Shown piece by piece: positions 8,050 to 18,390 of a stretch of DNA of 64,000 nt. A program made the translations under genes and the position numbers. Source of the DNA: Mycobacterium rhizamassiliense (lineage in GTDB: Bacteria; Actinomycetota; Actinomycetes; Mycobacteriales; Mycobacteriaceae); NCBI RefSeq assembly GCF_900157375.1, contig NZ_LT721901.1, positions 4,173,685 to 4,237,684 on the forward strand, written 5' to 3'. Every line of letters starts with the position of its first letter. Position 1 is the first letter of the stretch. The notes below the pieces were generated by a model that was not told the DNA's origin, searched no databases, and was given only the letters and a program-made list of their open reading frames with translations.

Positions 8050-9303
8050 CTAATACCGCCCGAAGGCGATCGCCACATTGTGACCGCCGAAACCGAACGA
8101 GTTGTTGATGGCGTACTGGTAGTTACCAGGCCGTGGCTTACCTGCAACCACATCTAGATCGATCTCTGGATCGAGGTTCACCAAGTTCAGGGTCGGCGGG
8201 ATCACCTGATCGCGCAACGCGAGCACGGTCAGGATCGATTCCAACGCGCCGACCGCACCGACCGAGTGGCCGAGCGCTGATTTCGGAGCGTAGACCGCGG
8301 GGTAGTGACCGCCCATGGCGTTATTGATGGCCCTGCCTTCGGCCACGTCACCGACCTGAGTGCCGGTGGCGTGAGCGTTGACGTGGCCGATATCGCCGGG
8401 GGTGAGACCTGCGAGCTCGATGGCACGTGAGATCGCATGCCCCGCACGGACTCCATTGGGGTCCGGTGCCACCATGTGGAAGCCGTCCGAGGTAATGCTG
8501 GCGCCCATGATCCGGGCGATGATGTTGGCGCCGCGGGCCTTGGCGTGCTCTTCGGTCTCGATGGTCATCAGGGCGGCGGCCTCGCCGAACACGAAGCCGT
8601 CGCGGTCCTTGTCGAACGGGCGGCACGCACCACCGGGATCGTCGTTGTTCGTCGACATCACGATGCGCATGTTGGCGAACCCGGCGATCGGCACCGCCTC
8701 GATCTTTGTTTCGACGCCGCCGCAGATCGCCATGTCGGCCTCGCCCAGCACGATCTGCTGCCAGGCGTGGGCGACGCCCTCGGCCCCGGACGCACAGGCC
8801 GATATCGGCGTGATCACTCCCGCCTTGGCTTGCCGCTCCAAGCCCACCGCCGCTGCCGCACCGTTGGGCATGTACTTCTGCACGGTGAGGGGCGAGATTG
8901 CCCGGAACCCCTTCGCGCGCATTTCGTCATAGTTCAAAACGAGCTCTTCGGCTGAGCCCAGGCCGGTGCCGATGGACACCATCAACCGGTTGGTGTCGAC
9001 CTCGGGTGAGCCGGCGTTCTCCCACACCCGCCGGCCCATGATGGTGGACATCCGCTGCAGGTAGCCCGTCCGACGCAGCTCGACTCGCGTGAGGTGCTGG
9101 TCGAACTCCTCCAGCAAGTGCCCGCCGATGTGCACCGGCAGGTCGAACTCCTTCACAAACGGGTCATCGAGGGTTCGAATCCCAGTCTGGCCGTCGAGCA
9201 ACAACTTCCAGGTGTTCTCGGCGTCGGTTGCCAGTGCGGTCGTCGCGGCAACGCCGGTAACGACCACGTTTGGGAATGCTTTACCGGTAACCAACTCTGT
9301 CAT
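8050..9303 (-). CDS. kasB: Beta-ketoacyl-ACP synthase KasB
   Basis: A 417-residue FAS-II condensing enzyme that extends meromycolate chains to full length on AcpM. The catalytic Cys lies in [13 protein letters not shown] and the two active-site histidines in [10 protein letters not shown] and KSALGHSVG. The C-terminus ends [15 protein letters not shown] like its paralogue KasA. In M. tuberculosis loss of kasB shortens mycolates and removes acid-fastness. The gap to kasA is 27 bp. Confidence 0.97.
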   Translation of the reverse strand: MTELVTGKAFPNVVVTGVAATTALATDAENTWKLLLDGQTGIRTLDDPFVKEFDLPVHIGGHLLEEFDQHLTRVELRRTGYLQRMSTIMGRRVWENAGSPEVDTNRLMVSIGTGLGSAEELVLNYDEMRAKGFRAISPLTVQKYMPNGAAAAVGLERQAKAGVITPISACASGAEGVAHAWQQIVLGEADMAICGGVETKIEAVPIAGFANMRIVMSTNNDDPGGACRPFDKDRDGFVFGEAAALMTIETEEHAKARGANIIARIMGASITSDGFHMVAPDPNGVRAGHAISRAIELAGLTPGDIGHVNAHATGTQVGDVAEGRAINNAMGGHYPAVYAPKSALGHSVGAVGALESILTVLALRDQVIPPTLNLVNLDPEIDLDVVAGKPRPGNYQYAINNSFGFGGHNVAIAFGRY

Positions 9304-9330
9304 GCTTGTACGAACGTTCCTTCCGTGTTC

Positions 9331-10581
9331 TCAGTAGCGCCCGAAGGCGAGGGCCACGTTGTGGCCGCCGAACCCGAACGAGTTGTTGATTGCGTAACGG
9401 AAATCGCCGTAGCGAGGTTCGCCCGCGACAACATCGAGATTGATCTCGGGATCGGGTGTTTCGTAATTCAGCGTTGGCGGGATCACGCCGTCTCGCAGCG
9501 CGAGCACCGTGAGCGCCGATTCCAGCGACCCGACCGCACCAATGGAGTGGCCCAGTGCCGACTTTGGCGCGTAGACCGCGGCGTGCTCGCATCCGGCAAC
9601 CCGGATCGCGTTGGCCTCGGCGGTGTCACCGATCGGTGTCGCCGTCCCGTGCGCGTTGATGTGGTCGACGTCCTTGGGGGACAAACCGGCCAGCTCCAGC
9701 GCGCGGGTCATTGCGCGGCCGGCGCGAACACCGTCGGCCGCGGGCGCGACCATGTGGAAGGCGTCCGAGGTGATACCGGCACCGAGCAGTCGGGCCAACG
9801 GCTTGGCGCCGCGGGCCTTGGCGTGCTCCTCGGTCTCGATGATCATCAGCGCCCCGGCCTCGCCGAAGACGAAGCCGTCGCGGTCCTTGTCGAACGGCCG
9901 CGACGCCCGCTCCGGTTCGTCGTTGCGCGTCGACATGGCCCGCATCATCGAGAACGCCGCGATGGGCAGAGCCTCGATGGGACCCTCGACACCGCCGGCG
10001 ACGGCGACGTCGGCGTCACCCATGACGATCTGACGCCACGCGTGAGCGATGGCCTCCGAGCCCGACGAACAGGCCGACACCGGGGTGATGACCCCGGCGC
10101 GGGCCCCGAGCTGCAACCCGACGGTCGCCGCGGCGCCGTTGGGCATGATCATCTGAACGGCGAGCGGCGACACCTTGCGGGGGCCGCCCTCGTTCATCAG
10201 GTCGTAGCTCTCGACGATCCGCTCGGCGCCACCCAACCCGGTACCGACCACGACGCTGAAGCGGTCGGGGTCGAGTTCCGGGTTGCCGGCGTTGTCCCAC
10301 AGCTGGGTGCTCAGGTACTTGGCGAGCCGCTGCACGTAGGACATGCGTCGCAGGTCGAGCCTGCTCATGTGATCGTCGATGGACTCCTTGAGGTGTCCGC
10401 CGATCTTGACGGCCAGATCCCACTTGGTGACGAATTCATCTTCGAGTACGCGGATGCCGCTTTCGCCGGCCAACAAGCCCTTCCACGTGCCCTCGATGTC
10501 CGGCGCGATCGATGTCGTCGCCGCGACGGCGGTTACCACAACGCTGGGGTAACCGCCATTAGCAGTGGAAGGCTTGGTCAC
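9331..10581 (-). CDS. kasA: Beta-ketoacyl-ACP synthase KasA
   Basis: A 416-residue condensing enzyme, equal in length to M. tuberculosis KasA, performing the early and essential elongation steps of meromycolate synthesis and the known target of thiolactomycin. The catalytic triad is intact: Cys in [10 protein letters not shown] (about 171), His in [10 protein letters not shown] (about 311) and His in KSALGHSIG (about 345). The start codon overlaps the acpM stop (ATGA, 10578-10581). It is paralogous to the adjacent kasB. Confidence 0.97.
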   Translation of the reverse strand: MTKPSTANGGYPSVVVTAVAATTSIAPDIEGTWKGLLAGESGIRVLEDEFVTKWDLAVKIGGHLKESIDDHMSRLDLRRMSYVQRLAKYLSTQLWDNAGNPELDPDRFSVVVGTGLGGAERIVESYDLMNEGGPRKVSPLAVQMIMPNGAAATVGLQLGARAGVITPVSACSSGSEAIAHAWRQIVMGDADVAVAGGVEGPIEALPIAAFSMMRAMSTRNDEPERASRPFDKDRDGFVFGEAGALMIIETEEHAKARGAKPLARLLGAGITSDAFHMVAPAADGVRAGRAMTRALELAGLSPKDVDHINAHGTATPIGDTAEANAIRVAGCEHAAVYAPKSALGHSIGAVGSLESALTVLALRDGVIPPTLNYETPDPEINLDVVAGEPRYGDFRYAINNSFGFGGHNVALAFGRY

Positions 10582-10925
10582 TTGCTGTCCGCTTCCAGCC
10601 TTGCCTTGACGTTGGCCACGGCGTCGGGGTTCTCGGTCTCGAGCTTGGCGCGCAGCGCTGCGGCGGCTTCGGGGTCTTCTTCCTCGAGCTTCTGGATGTA
10701 GGAGACGACGTCGCCAACGGTGCGCAGACCGGCGAGGTCCTCGTCCGGGATCTTCACGCCGTACTTGTCCTCGGTCTGCACGGCGATCTCGACCATCGAC
10801 AGCGAGTCGATGTCCAGGTCGTCGACGAACGACTTCTCCGGGGTGACCTCGGAGGGCTCGATACCGGTGACCTCTTCGATGATCTCGGCAATACCGGCGA
10901 TGATTTCTTCTTGACTAACGGCCAC
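10578..10925 (-). CDS. acpM: Meromycolate extension acyl carrier protein AcpM
   Basis: A 115-residue acidic carrier protein. The phosphopantetheine attachment serine sits in [11 protein letters not shown] at about residue 41. The length beyond the usual ~80 residues is the flexible C-terminal extension typical of mycobacterial AcpM, here rich in Glu/Ala and ending EADSK. It shuttles acyl chains between FabD, KasA/KasB, MabA, HadABC and InhA. It is translationally coupled to kasA. Confidence 0.97.
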   Translation of the reverse strand: MAVSQEEIIAGIAEIIEEVTGIEPSEVTPEKSFVDDLDIDSLSMVEIAVQTEDKYGVKIPDEDLAGLRTVGDVVSYIQKLEEEDPEAAAALRAKLETENPDAVANVKARLEADSK

Positions 10926-11000
10926 AGCCTTTTCCCTTCGTAATGTGTTGTGTGCAAATCGAACTGATGTGCTTTTTGGTTGTCCTGAATGGAGCTGGCG

Positions 11001-11909
11001 TTAGATGTCGGCCAACTCGTCCAGGTCTGCGGGCGACTTGACGGCGCGCGTCGGAACCCCCCGAAGTTCTCGCTTGGCGATACCGGCGAGAGTGCCCGCG
11101 GGCGGGAACTCCACGATCGCCTTGACATCGTGCTCACGCAGCGTTGCGGTGCACAGGTCCCAGCGCACCGGCTGGGTGAGTTGAGCGACCAGGGCGTCCA
11201 TCGCCGCGGCCGCCGAGGCTACCGCCTTGCCGTCGCGGTTGGACAGCAGTGTGGCGGTGGGCTCGGCGGTCGAGATCGCGGCCGCCGCGGCGGCGTAGCC
11301 GTCGAGGGCCGATGCCATGTACTTGGTGTGGAACGCTCCGGCCACGCCGAGGGCGCGCACCCTGGCCTTGGCCGGGGGGTCTTCGGCGAGCTTTTCCAGC
11401 GCGGTCAGCGCGCCGGCGGCGACGATCTGACCGGTGGCGTTGCGGTTCGCGGGGAACAGGTCGAGCTGCTCGAGGCGGCCCAGGACTTCGGCCTCGTCGC
11501 CGCCCAGCACCGCGGACATGCCGGTCGGCTCGGTGGCGCACGCCTTGGCCATCTCGGCGCCGCGGGTGGCGGCCAGCGCGACGGCGTCATCGGCCCCCAG
11601 CACACCGGCGATCGCGTAGGCCGCGATCTCGCCGACGGAGTGGCCGGCCACGACCAGTTCTTCACCCGCGAACAGGCGGCGCTTGGTCAACTCCTGGTGG
11701 GCCAGCAGTGTGGCCGCGACGACCAACGGCTGGGTGACGGCGGTGTCGGTGATCTCTTCCGTCGACGCGGTGGTGCCCAAGCGAACCAGGTCCAGGCCGC
11801 TAGCCTTCGACCACAGAGCCAGCTGATCTGCCGCACCGGGCAGTTCCAGCCACGGCGACAGCATCCCCTCGGTCTGCGAACCCTGTCCGGGCGCAAGCAA
11901 TGCAATCAC
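11001..11909 (-). CDS. fabD: Malonyl-CoA:ACP transacylase
   Basis: A 302-residue acyltransferase loading malonyl from CoA onto AcpM. The N-terminal LLAPGQGSQTEGML motif is followed by the nucleophile serine in VAGHSVGEIAAYA (about residue 91) and the catalytic histidine in VAGAFHTKYMASA (about residue 194). The start is GTG at 11909. It is the first gene of the FAS-II transcription unit; the 140 bp upstream carry a candidate MabR site. Confidence 0.96.
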   Translation of the reverse strand: MIALLAPGQGSQTEGMLSPWLELPGAADQLALWSKASGLDLVRLGTTASTEEITDTAVTQPLVVAATLLAHQELTKRRLFAGEELVVAGHSVGEIAAYAIAGVLGADDAVALAATRGAEMAKACATEPTGMSAVLGGDEAEVLGRLEQLDLFPANRNATGQIVAAGALTALEKLAEDPPAKARVRALGVAGAFHTKYMASALDGYAAAAAAISTAEPTATLLSNRDGKAVASAAAAMDALVAQLTQPVRWDLCTATLREHDVKAIVEFPPAGTLAGIAKRELRGVPTRAVKSPADLDELADI

Positions 11910-11954
11910 GTGTTTAAGAGAACACTGTGGAAACGGTTTTGGCGGGTGTAACAG

Positions 11955-11960
11955 ATTATG
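11955..11960 (-). promoter_or_regulatory. Candidate -10 element of the FAS-II operon
   Basis: On the minus strand this reads CATAAT (with TAATCT overlapping just downstream), about 45 bp before the fabD GTG and 16 bp downstream of the palindrome at 11976-11996. It is assigned by resemblance to the mycobacterial SigA -10 only. Confidence 0.35.
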
Positions 11961-11975
11961 AACCTCGTCTTAGGT

Positions 11976-11996
11976 TTTTGTGGAGAACCTACAAAA
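11976..11996. promoter_or_regulatory. Candidate MabR operator, TTTTGT-N9-ACAAAA
   Basis: A perfect 6+6 inverted repeat with a 9-bp spacer stands in the fabD upstream region. As I recall, MabR in mycobacteria is reported to bind an inverted repeat of exactly this form in the fasII promoter and to act in an acyl-CoA-dependent way. The mabR gene is immediately upstream. The site is seen directly; the protein assignment is from knowledge. Confidence 0.7.
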
Positions 11997-12049
11997 CACC
12001 CCCGTAAGCTACGTCTTTGAGACCATCCCGCGATCTGTTGCCTGGATCA

Positions 12050-13372
12050 CTATTGCGCTGATGAGGCGGCAGAAGCCCCTCTGACCGGCAACGGAACAGG
12101 CGGCGGGGCGTTGTTGACTCCACCAAACGCGTGCGTGGGGTAGTCGAGTTGGCCGACCGTGGCGGCCACTCGCAGGATGTAGGCGTCGCGCGGTTGGGTG
12201 GGATCTCTGCCGGTGAAGTCGGTGATGCGCTTGAGCCGATAACGCACCGTGTTTGGATGAACGAACAATTTGCGCGCGCAGGCCTCGATCGCGCCGCCGG
12301 AATCTAAGAAAGCGTCAAGGGTTTCAACAAGGGTCGGACCGGCTTCGGCCAGCGGCCCCATCACGTCGGTGTGTAAGGCGACGATCGCCGAGGCGTCGCC
12401 CATCAGCGCCCGCTCGGGCAACAGCTCTCGGGCCAGCACCGGTCGCGGCGCGCCGTGCCAGCCGGCGACGGCGTTCATCCCCGAAATCGCTTCGCTGGCA
12501 CTGTGATACGCCGCGGTCAGCATCGGGGCGGTGGGCCCGATGACCACCGGGCCGTTGGAGAACGCGGCCAGCAGGTCGCCCAGAAACTTCTCCGTCGGCG
12601 ACACCTGGCCGGACACGATCGCCACCAACCAGGTGCCGTGGACGTCGGTGAGCGCCGCGCGGCCGTGATGAGTGGCGATGTCGCGGACGTGCTGGCTGGC
12701 CCGTCCGCTTCCGTCCTGGCCGTTGCTGCCGTCGCCGGGCGCCGGGATCCCCACCAGGACCGTGGCCGGGGCGGTGGTGTCCCAGTTCAAGGCGGCCGCA
12801 CGGGACAGCAGCTCAGGGCCGGTATCGCCACGAACCACCGCGTCGACGACGCTGGCCTCCATCCGGCTGTCCCAGGTGCCGCGGGCCTCGGCCGCGTCCG
12901 CGTACGCGCTGGCGTTGGCGAACGCCAGGTCGCGGCTGTACTTGAGGATGCCCACCGTGAGGGCGGTCAGCTGCTCCTCGGAGCGGGCCAGCAGCGGCAC
13001 GACCTCCTCGAAGAAGTCCATCGTGACCCGCACCATGTCCACGGTGTGCCGCAACGAGATGTGTTGCCGCAGGTCCTGGGGCACCAGCTCGAACGCCTGC
13101 GCGGTGTAGATGACGTTGCTGTGCGGGTCCTGCATCCACTCGACGAAGTTCACCACCGCGGTCTGCACCACCAGCGCGACGCTGGCGCGCTGCGACGCCT
13201 CCAGGTCCGCGAAGAACGGCAGCCGCTCCTGCATGGCCGAGACGGCCTCGGTGGCCAGCCGGCCCGAGTACTGCTTCACCCGCCGCAGCACCGAATCGGG
13301 GACAACGTCCAGCATCTCGAGCGGTGACCTCGGGTGCTTGGCAAACGGCCCGGCGAAGGGGTTGTCATTCAC
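12050..13372 (-). CDS. mabR: PucR-family transcriptional regulator MabR (Rv2242)
   Basis: A 440-residue regulator of the FAS-II genes. The N-terminal half is a helical sensor region starting SPLEMLDVVPDSVLRR, with a GGDEF-like/CdaR middle segment at about residues 200-310. The C-terminal PucR helix-turn-helix near residue 370 reads ARKLFVHPNTVRYRLKRI. A proline/alanine-rich low-complexity tail ends the protein, making it somewhat longer than the M. tuberculosis homologue as I remember it. It lies directly upstream of fabD in the same orientation, and the intervening region holds the expected operator. Confidence 0.92.
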   Translation of the reverse strand: MNDNPFAGPFAKHPRSPLEMLDVVPDSVLRRVKQYSGRLATEAVSAMQERLPFFADLEASQRASVALVVQTAVVNFVEWMQDPHSNVIYTAQAFELVPQDLRQHISLRHTVDMVRVTMDFFEEVVPLLARSEEQLTALTVGILKYSRDLAFANASAYADAAEARGTWDSRMEASVVDAVVRGDTGPELLSRAAALNWDTTAPATVLVGIPAPGDGSNGQDGSGRASQHVRDIATHHGRAALTDVHGTWLVAIVSGQVSPTEKFLGDLLAAFSNGPVVIGPTAPMLTAAYHSASEAISGMNAVAGWHGAPRPVLARELLPERALMGDASAIVALHTDVMGPLAEAGPTLVETLDAFLDSGGAIEACARKLFVHPNTVRYRLKRITDFTGRDPTQPRDAYILRVAATVGQLDYPTHAFGGVNNAPPPVPLPVRGASAASSAQ

Positions 13373-13459
13373 CCCTAAAATCTACGCCCGTTTTCTAGCA
13401 GATTCCGCCAAGGCAAGGCCCGTTTGGGGCCACGGTCTTTGCCGGCCGCCCGCTTGGGC

Positions 13460-16249
13460 TCAGGCGACGCCGGGGTCCGACGTTTGCTTCGGGGCCGCCA
13501 GCACGTCGTCGATCTTGTACTGGCGGGCCGCCGCGACCGGCACCGACGGGTCGATCTCGCCGTCGCGGGCCAGCGCCTCGAGCACCGCCACCACCTGGGA
13601 TTCGGCGTCGGTGTTGAAGAAGCGGCGCGCGGCGGGTCGGGTGTCGGAGAAGCCGAAGCCGTCGGTGCCCAGCGTGACGTAGGTGCCCGGCACCCACGGC
13701 CGGATCTGCTCGGGCACCGCGCGCATCCAGTCCGAGACGGCGACGACCGGCCCGCTGACGTCGGCCAGCGCCCTGGCCACGTATGGCGTGCCCGCGGGCT
13801 GGTCGGGGTGGCGCAGCTGCTCGCGCTGCGCCGCCACACCGTCGCGGTTGAGTTCGCCCCAGCTGGTCACCGACCACACGTCGGTGGCGACGTCCCACTC
13901 GGCGGCCAGCAGCTCGGCGGCCTTGAGCGCCGACGGCATCGCCACCCCGGAAGCCAGGATCTGCGCCTTGTTGGAGCGGCGCTCGGTGGCCGTGTGGTAG
14001 CGGTACATGCCCCGCAGCACGCCTTCGGGATCGAAGTTCTCCGGCTCCGGCGGCTGCACGTAGGGCTCGTTGTAGACGGTGATGTAGAAGTACACGTTCT
14101 CCGGGTCCTGCCCGAACATCCGGGCCAGCCCGCTCTCGACGATGTGGGCGATCTCGAAGGCGAACGCCGGGTCGTAGGCGACCACCGCCGGGTTGGTGGC
14201 GGCCAGCAGTAGCGAGTGCCCGTCGGCGTGCTGCAGGCCCTCACCGGTCAGGGTGGTGCGGCCCGCGGTGGCCCCCAGCACGAAGCCGCGCGCCATCTGG
14301 TCGGCCGCGGCCCACAGGCCGTCGCCGGTGCGCTGGAATCCGAACATCGAATAGAAGATGTAGATCGGGATCATCGGCTCGTTGTGCGTCGCGTAGGACG
14401 TGCCGACCGCGGTGAACGACGCCGTCGACCCCGCCTCGTTGATGCCCTCGTGCAGGATCTGGCCGATCTCACTTTCCTTGTACGCCAACATCAATTCGGC
14501 GTCCACGGCGGTGTAAAGCTGGCCATTGCGGTTGTAGATCTTCAGCGACGGGAACCACGAGTCCATGCCGAAGGTACGTGCCTCATCGGGAATGATCGGC
14601 ACGATGCGCGGGCCAATCTCCTTGTCCCGCAACACTTCCTTGAAGGTGCGCACGATCGCCATGGTGGTGGCGACCTCCTGGGTGCCCGAACCCTTCTTCA
14701 CCGGGGCGTAAATGTCGCGGTTGGGCAGCTTGAGGACCTTGGCCTTGGTCCGGCGCTCGGGCACGAAGCCCCCCAGCGCACGGCGGCGGTCCAGCATGTA
14801 CCGGATCTCGGGAGCCTCCGCGCCGGGGTGGTAGTACGGCGGCAGGTAGGGATCCTCTTCCAGCTGGGCGTCGCTGATCGGAATCCGGATTGCGTCGCGA
14901 AAGTCCTTGAGATCTTGCAGCGCAAGCTTTTTCATCTGGTGCGTGGCGTTGCGGCCCTGGAAGTGCGCGCCCAGCGAATAGCCCTTGATGGTCTTGGCCA
15001 GGATCACGGTGGGCTGGCCCTTGTGGTCGACGGCGGCGCGGTAGGCGGCGTAGACCTTGCGGTAGTCGTGCCCTCCGCGCTTGAGGTTCCAGATCTCCGA
15101 ATCGCTCATGTCCGCGACGAGCGCCTTGGTGCGCGGGTCGCGGCCGAAGAAGTGATCGCGCACGTAGGCGCCGTCGTTGGCCTTGTAGGTCTGGTAGTCG
15201 CCGTCGGGCGTGGTGTTCATCAAGTTCACCAACGCGCCGTCACGGTCGGCGTGCAGCAGCGCGTCCCACTCGCGACCCCACACCACCTTGATGACGTTCC
15301 AGCCGGCGCCCCGGAAGAACGACTCCAGCTCCTGGATGATCTTGCCGTTGCCGCGCACCGGGCCGTCCAGGCGCTGCAGGTTGCAGTTGATGACGAAGGT
15401 CAGGTTGTCCAACGCCTCGTTGGCGGCCACCTGGATCAGGCCGCGGCTTTCCGGCTCGTCCATCTCGCCGTCGCCGAGGAACGCCCACACGTGCTGATCG
15501 GCGGTGTCCTTGATGCCACGGTCGTGCAGGTAGTGGTTGAAGCGGGCCTGGTAGATGGCGTTCATCGGGCCGAGGCCCATCGACACCGTGGGGAACTCCC
15601 AGAAGTCGGGCATCAGCCGCGGGTGCGGATAGGATGGCAGGCCGCCGCCGGGGTGGCTGTGCTCCTGACGGAAGCCGTCCATCCGGTCCTCTGTCAGGCG
15701 GCCTTCCATGAAGGCGCGCGCGTAGATCCCGGGGGAGGCGTGACCCTGGATGAACACCTGGTCGCCGCCGCCGGGGTGCGTTTTGCCGCGGAAGAAGTGA
15801 TTGAAGCCGACCTCGTAGAGCGCCGCCGACGAGGCGTACGTCGAAATATGGCCGCCGACACCGACTCCCGGGCGTTGGGCGCGGTGCACCATGATCGCGG
15901 CGTTCCATCGGATCCAGGCGCGGTAGCGACGCTCGACGTCCTCGTCGCCGGGGAACCACGGTTCGAGCTCGGTGGGGATGGTGTTGACGTAGTCGGTGGA
16001 CGTCAGCGCCGGGATGGAGACGCGCTGTTCGCCGGCCCGTTCCAGCAACCGCAGCATCAGGTACCGGGCCCGCGACGGACCCGAGCGCTCCAGCAGTTCG
16101 TCGAAGGATTCCAGCCACTCCGAGGTCTCTTCGGGGTCGATGTCGGGCAGGTATGACGCCACACCTTCGCGGATGACCCGGACCCGGTCGGGTTCGCTTC
16201 CGCTGCTTGGGCTTTTGGCCAGATCGTGGCGTGCGAACTCGGTCGTCAA
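13460..16249 (-). CDS. aceE: Pyruvate dehydrogenase E1 component (homodimeric type)
   Basis: A 929-residue thiamine diphosphate enzyme that decarboxylates pyruvate and acylates the lipoyl group of the DlaT E2. The frame is open upstream to 16369, but TTG 16249 preceded by AACAGGAGT gives the N-terminus known from M. tuberculosis ([11 protein letters not shown]). The ThDP motif begins at [12 protein letters not shown] (about residue 240) and continues to [14 protein letters not shown]. The transketolase-like central and C-terminal domains follow ([11 protein letters not shown] near 690). It is transcribed toward mabR with an 87-bp gap and is divergent from the lipoprotein gene. Confidence 0.95.
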   Translation of the reverse strand: MTTEFARHDLAKSPSSGSEPDRVRVIREGVASYLPDIDPEETSEWLESFDELLERSGPSRARYLMLRLLERAGEQRVSIPALTSTDYVNTIPTELEPWFPGDEDVERRYRAWIRWNAAIMVHRAQRPGVGVGGHISTYASSAALYEVGFNHFFRGKTHPGGGDQVFIQGHASPGIYARAFMEGRLTEDRMDGFRQEHSHPGGGLPSYPHPRLMPDFWEFPTVSMGLGPMNAIYQARFNHYLHDRGIKDTADQHVWAFLGDGEMDEPESRGLIQVAANEALDNLTFVINCNLQRLDGPVRGNGKIIQELESFFRGAGWNVIKVVWGREWDALLHADRDGALVNLMNTTPDGDYQTYKANDGAYVRDHFFGRDPRTKALVADMSDSEIWNLKRGGHDYRKVYAAYRAAVDHKGQPTVILAKTIKGYSLGAHFQGRNATHQMKKLALQDLKDFRDAIRIPISDAQLEEDPYLPPYYHPGAEAPEIRYMLDRRRALGGFVPERRTKAKVLKLPNRDIYAPVKKGSGTQEVATTMAIVRTFKEVLRDKEIGPRIVPIIPDEARTFGMDSWFPSLKIYNRNGQLYTAVDAELMLAYKESEIGQILHEGINEAGSTASFTAVGTSYATHNEPMIPIYIFYSMFGFQRTGDGLWAAADQMARGFVLGATAGRTTLTGEGLQHADGHSLLLAATNPAVVAYDPAFAFEIAHIVESGLARMFGQDPENVYFYITVYNEPYVQPPEPENFDPEGVLRGMYRYHTATERRSNKAQILASGVAMPSALKAAELLAAEWDVATDVWSVTSWGELNRDGVAAQREQLRHPDQPAGTPYVARALADVSGPVVAVSDWMRAVPEQIRPWVPGTYVTLGTDGFGFSDTRPAARRFFNTDAESQVVAVLEALARDGEIDPSVPVAAARQYKIDDVLAAPKQTSDPGVA

Positions 16250-16420
16250 CGCACTACTCCTGTTGTTGGCGGATTTTCTGCATGCGCGTTCGTCACTATC
16301 GTGCCGTACCGCCGCCTGGAGCGGGTAGCCGCGGCCCGTTCGCTGACGAACGTTCACCCGCGGTGGCATCGGCCATGCGTTCCGGGCCCTAGGACGCGTG
16401 ACCCGGTAACGTCAGGACCT

Positions 16421-17011
16421 GTGCCAACCGGATGGCCTGCTGGCCCGCGTGCGAGCGTCGGGAACTTCCCGAGGCGAGGTGTGCTGGCGGTCGGCTGCGT
16501 CGCGGCGGCGCTGCTGGGCATCGTGGGGTGCACGACCGTCACGAGTGGGACGGCCGGCCCCGACACGAAGGCGGCCCCGGCCTACCGGCAATCGGTGTCC
16601 GCGTCGGTGTCTGCCTCGGTGGCGACGTCCAGCGTGCGTGAATCCCAGCGCCAGCAATCGCTGACGACGAAGGCTGTGCACAGCTCGTGCGACTCCTTGG
16701 CGACTACCAGCAAGGAGGCGATCGACAAGGTGAACGTCTTCGTCGGGGCGTTCAACGCCGGCCGCAACACCGGCCCGACCGAGGGCCCGGCCGTCGACGC
16801 GCTGAACAACAGCGCCTCGACGGTGAGCAACAGCTTCAATGACGCGCTGTCGTCGCAGCTGAAGGACGCGTTCAACGCGTACGTCGACGCGGCGCACGAC
16901 GTGGCAAACGCGATCGGCACTCACGCGCCGACGGGGGAATTCAACCGGCGGGTCGATCGCCTCAACAAGACCAAGACCGCGGCGCTGAAGCTCTGCCTGG
17001 CATCCTTTTGA
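16421..17011 (+). CDS. Putative lipoprotein (Rv2240c-type)
   Basis: A 196-residue exported protein of unknown function. GTG 16421 gives a signal peptide with hydrophobic core [17 protein letters not shown] ending in a lipobox cysteine at about residue 37. A Thr/Ser/Ala-rich linker follows, then a helical domain with two further cysteines (SSCDSLA and the near-terminal KLCLASF). The position next to aceE and before the DUF3052 gene matches Rv2240c. No catalytic motif is visible. Confidence 0.75.
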   Translation: MPTGWPAGPRASVGNFPRRGVLAVGCVAAALLGIVGCTTVTSGTAGPDTKAAPAYRQSVSASVSASVATSSVRESQRQQSLTTKAVHSSCDSLATTSKEAIDKVNVFVGAFNAGRNTGPTEGPAVDALNNSASTVSNSFNDALSSQLKDAFNAYVDAAHDVANAIGTHAPTGEFNRRVDRLNKTKTAALKLCLASF

Positions 17012-17090
17012 GGCGGAGTATGGCTCGGCGCCTGGTTGTGCGACGATATTCCCCAATCGCACGTCCGGCACGGTAGAAGGAGGCCCCACG

Positions 17091-17516
17091 GTGGTCGCGG
17101 CGGATGACGCCTCGGACTTCGCTCGCAAGCTGGGCGTGCAACGAGACCAAGTTGTCCAGGAGTGGGGCTGGGACGAGGACGTCGACGACAACATCCGCGC
17201 CGCCGTTGAGGACGCCTGTGGCGGCGAGTTGCTCGACGAAGACACCGACGAGGTCGTCGATGTGGCCCTGCTGTGGTGGCGCGAGGGCGACGGCGATCTG
17301 GTCGACACCCTGATGGACGCGATCAGCCCGCTGGCCGAGGACGGCGTGATCTGGGTGCTGACTCCGAAGACCGGTAAGCCCGGGCACGTGCTGCCCGCCG
17401 AGATCGCCGAGGCGGCGCCCACCGCGGGTCTGATGCCGACCTCGTCGGTCAACCTCGCCGACTGGAGCGCCAGCCGCCTGGTACAGCCGAAGTCGCGCGG
17501 CGCCGGGAAGCGTTGA
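17091..17516 (+). CDS. DUF3052 family protein (Rv2239c-type)
   Basis: A 141-residue, strongly acidic cytoplasmic protein, conserved in actinobacteria next to ahpE. The GTG start has AGGAGG 8-13 bp upstream. The middle of the protein (VALLWWREGDGDLVDTLMD) and the end segment GLMPTSSVNLADWSASRLV are typical of the DUF3052 family. The function is unknown. Its 3' end overlaps the ahpE start by one base, and this junction is the sequence that reappears at 29198-29223. Confidence 0.85.
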   Translation: MVAADDASDFARKLGVQRDQVVQEWGWDEDVDDNIRAAVEDACGGELLDEDTDEVVDVALLWWREGDGDLVDTLMDAISPLAEDGVIWVLTPKTGKPGHVLPAEIAEAAPTAGLMPTSSVNLADWSASRLVQPKSRGAGKR

Positions 17517-17527
17517 TGCTGCCGGTC
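17502..17527 (+). repeat. 26-bp direct repeat, copy 1 (spans the DUF3052/ahpE junction)
   Basis: Bases 17502-17527, running from GCCGGGAAG through the ahpE start into its fourth codon, recur without mismatch at 29198-29223 on the same strand. Here the sequence is part of two coding regions, so this is the source copy. Confidence 0.85.
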
Positions 17528-17977
17528 GGAACCCCGGCCCCGGACTTCACTCTTCGTGATCAAAACCAGCAGCCCGTCACCCTGAGCGGCTTTCACGGGG
17601 CCAAGAACGTGCTGTTGGTGTTCTTCCCGCTGGCGTTCACCGGAATCTGTCAGGGTGAGCTGGACCGGTTGCGCGATCACCTGCCGGAGTTCGAGAACGA
17701 CGACAGCGCGGCGCTGGCCATCTCGGTGGGCCCGCCGCCGACCCACAAGATCTGGTCCGTCGAAAGCGGCTTCACCTTTCCCGTGCTGTCGGATTTCTGG
17801 CCGCACGGCGAGGTAAGCCAGGCGTACGGGGTGTTCAACGAGAAGGCCGGCTATTCGAATCGCGGCACGTTTGTCATCGACCGGGCCGGGATCATCCAAT
17901 TCGCGGAGATGAAAGAGCCGGGGGAGGCGCGCGATCAGGGATTGTGGACCGACGCGCTGGCCGCTTTGCGGGCCTGA
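17516..17977 (+). CDS. ahpE: Alkyl hydroperoxide reductase E, 1-Cys peroxiredoxin
   Basis: A 153-residue thiol peroxidase reducing peroxides and peroxynitrite, with mycothiol/mycoredoxin as the known reductant system. The peroxidatic cysteine is Cys45 in PLAFTGIC (P-x3-T-x2-C motif), and no second resolving cysteine is present, consistent with the 1-Cys type. The start is ATG 17516, in TTGATG with the upstream stop, and gives the same length as M. tuberculosis AhpE. A TTG one codon earlier is possible but less likely. Confidence 0.95.
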   Translation: MLPVGTPAPDFTLRDQNQQPVTLSGFHGAKNVLLVFFPLAFTGICQGELDRLRDHLPEFENDDSAALAISVGPPPTHKIWSVESGFTFPVLSDFWPHGEVSQAYGVFNEKAGYSNRGTFVIDRAGIIQFAEMKEPGEARDQGLWTDALAALRA

Positions 17978-18035
17978 AAATTTTGGGTGCTACGGCCTGC
18001 GCCAGGTAACCTGCTGCGGGTCCGTTCGGTTTCAG

Positions 18036-18110
18036 GGGCGCGTAGCTCAGTGGTAGAGCTCTGGTTTTACACACCAGCGGTCGGCGGTTCGATACCGTCC
18101 GCGCCCACCA
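18036..18110 (+). tRNA. tRNA-Val (anticodon TAC)
   Basis: A full cloverleaf is visible: acceptor stem GGGCGCG/CGCGCCC, D-arm GCTC-AGTGGTA-GAGC, anticodon arm CTGGT-TTTACAC-ACCAG with TAC at the anticodon, variable loop, T-arm GGCGG-TTCGATA-CCGTC, and discriminator A with an encoded CCA. It stands between ahpE and the accessory block; no duplicated tRNA 3' end was noticed at the far side of the block. Confidence 0.96.
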
Positions 18111-18390
18111 ATGTTTACGCAGGCAAGCGCCGTATGGCGCCGAGTATCAACGCTTCGCCACCGCGGAAAGTATTCGGCTGCGCGTGACCGTAGCCGAAAC
18201 AAGAACTCTGGCTACGAGCTCGAAAGATGAACGCGCAGTGGATACTGTCTTTGCTCCGGGGAGTGTCGGAGTTCGCGGATGGCGCAGATGGGGATGTGAA
18301 GGCCGTACCATCTCGGTTTAGGTTAGAAGGGCTAAGGTTACCTCTAACCCAATTTGTTGAGCAGCCTTCGCCCCTGATTAGGAAAGCGCC
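18111..18390. other. Intergenic region between tRNA-Val and mmpS
   Basis: No convincing gene in 280 bp. The last 70 bp contain iron-box-like half-sites. The first 200 bp show no integrase remnant or tRNA duplicate that I can recognise. Confidence 0.5.
18318..18352. promoter_or_regulatory. Iron-box (IdeR)-like half-site cluster before mmpS
   Basis: TTAGGTTAG at 18318-18326 is a perfect left half of the IdeR consensus TTAGGTTAGSCTAACCTAA. It is followed by TAAGGTTAC (18333-18341) and CTAACCCAA (18344-18352), close to a left half and a right half. The spacing is not that of one canonical 19-bp box: the second pair is 1 bp too long. It is therefore a candidate only. It sits 39 bp before the mmpS ATG. 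Confidence 0.4.

Noticed and set aside
14216-16156. 646-codon plus-strand frame opposite aceE
   Set aside because: Shadow of aceE, with no ribosome binding site and no recognisable domain.
18036-18110. tRNA-Val as an integrase attachment site
   Set aside because: No integrase gene, and no repeat of the tRNA 3' end was noticed in the following 19 kb.
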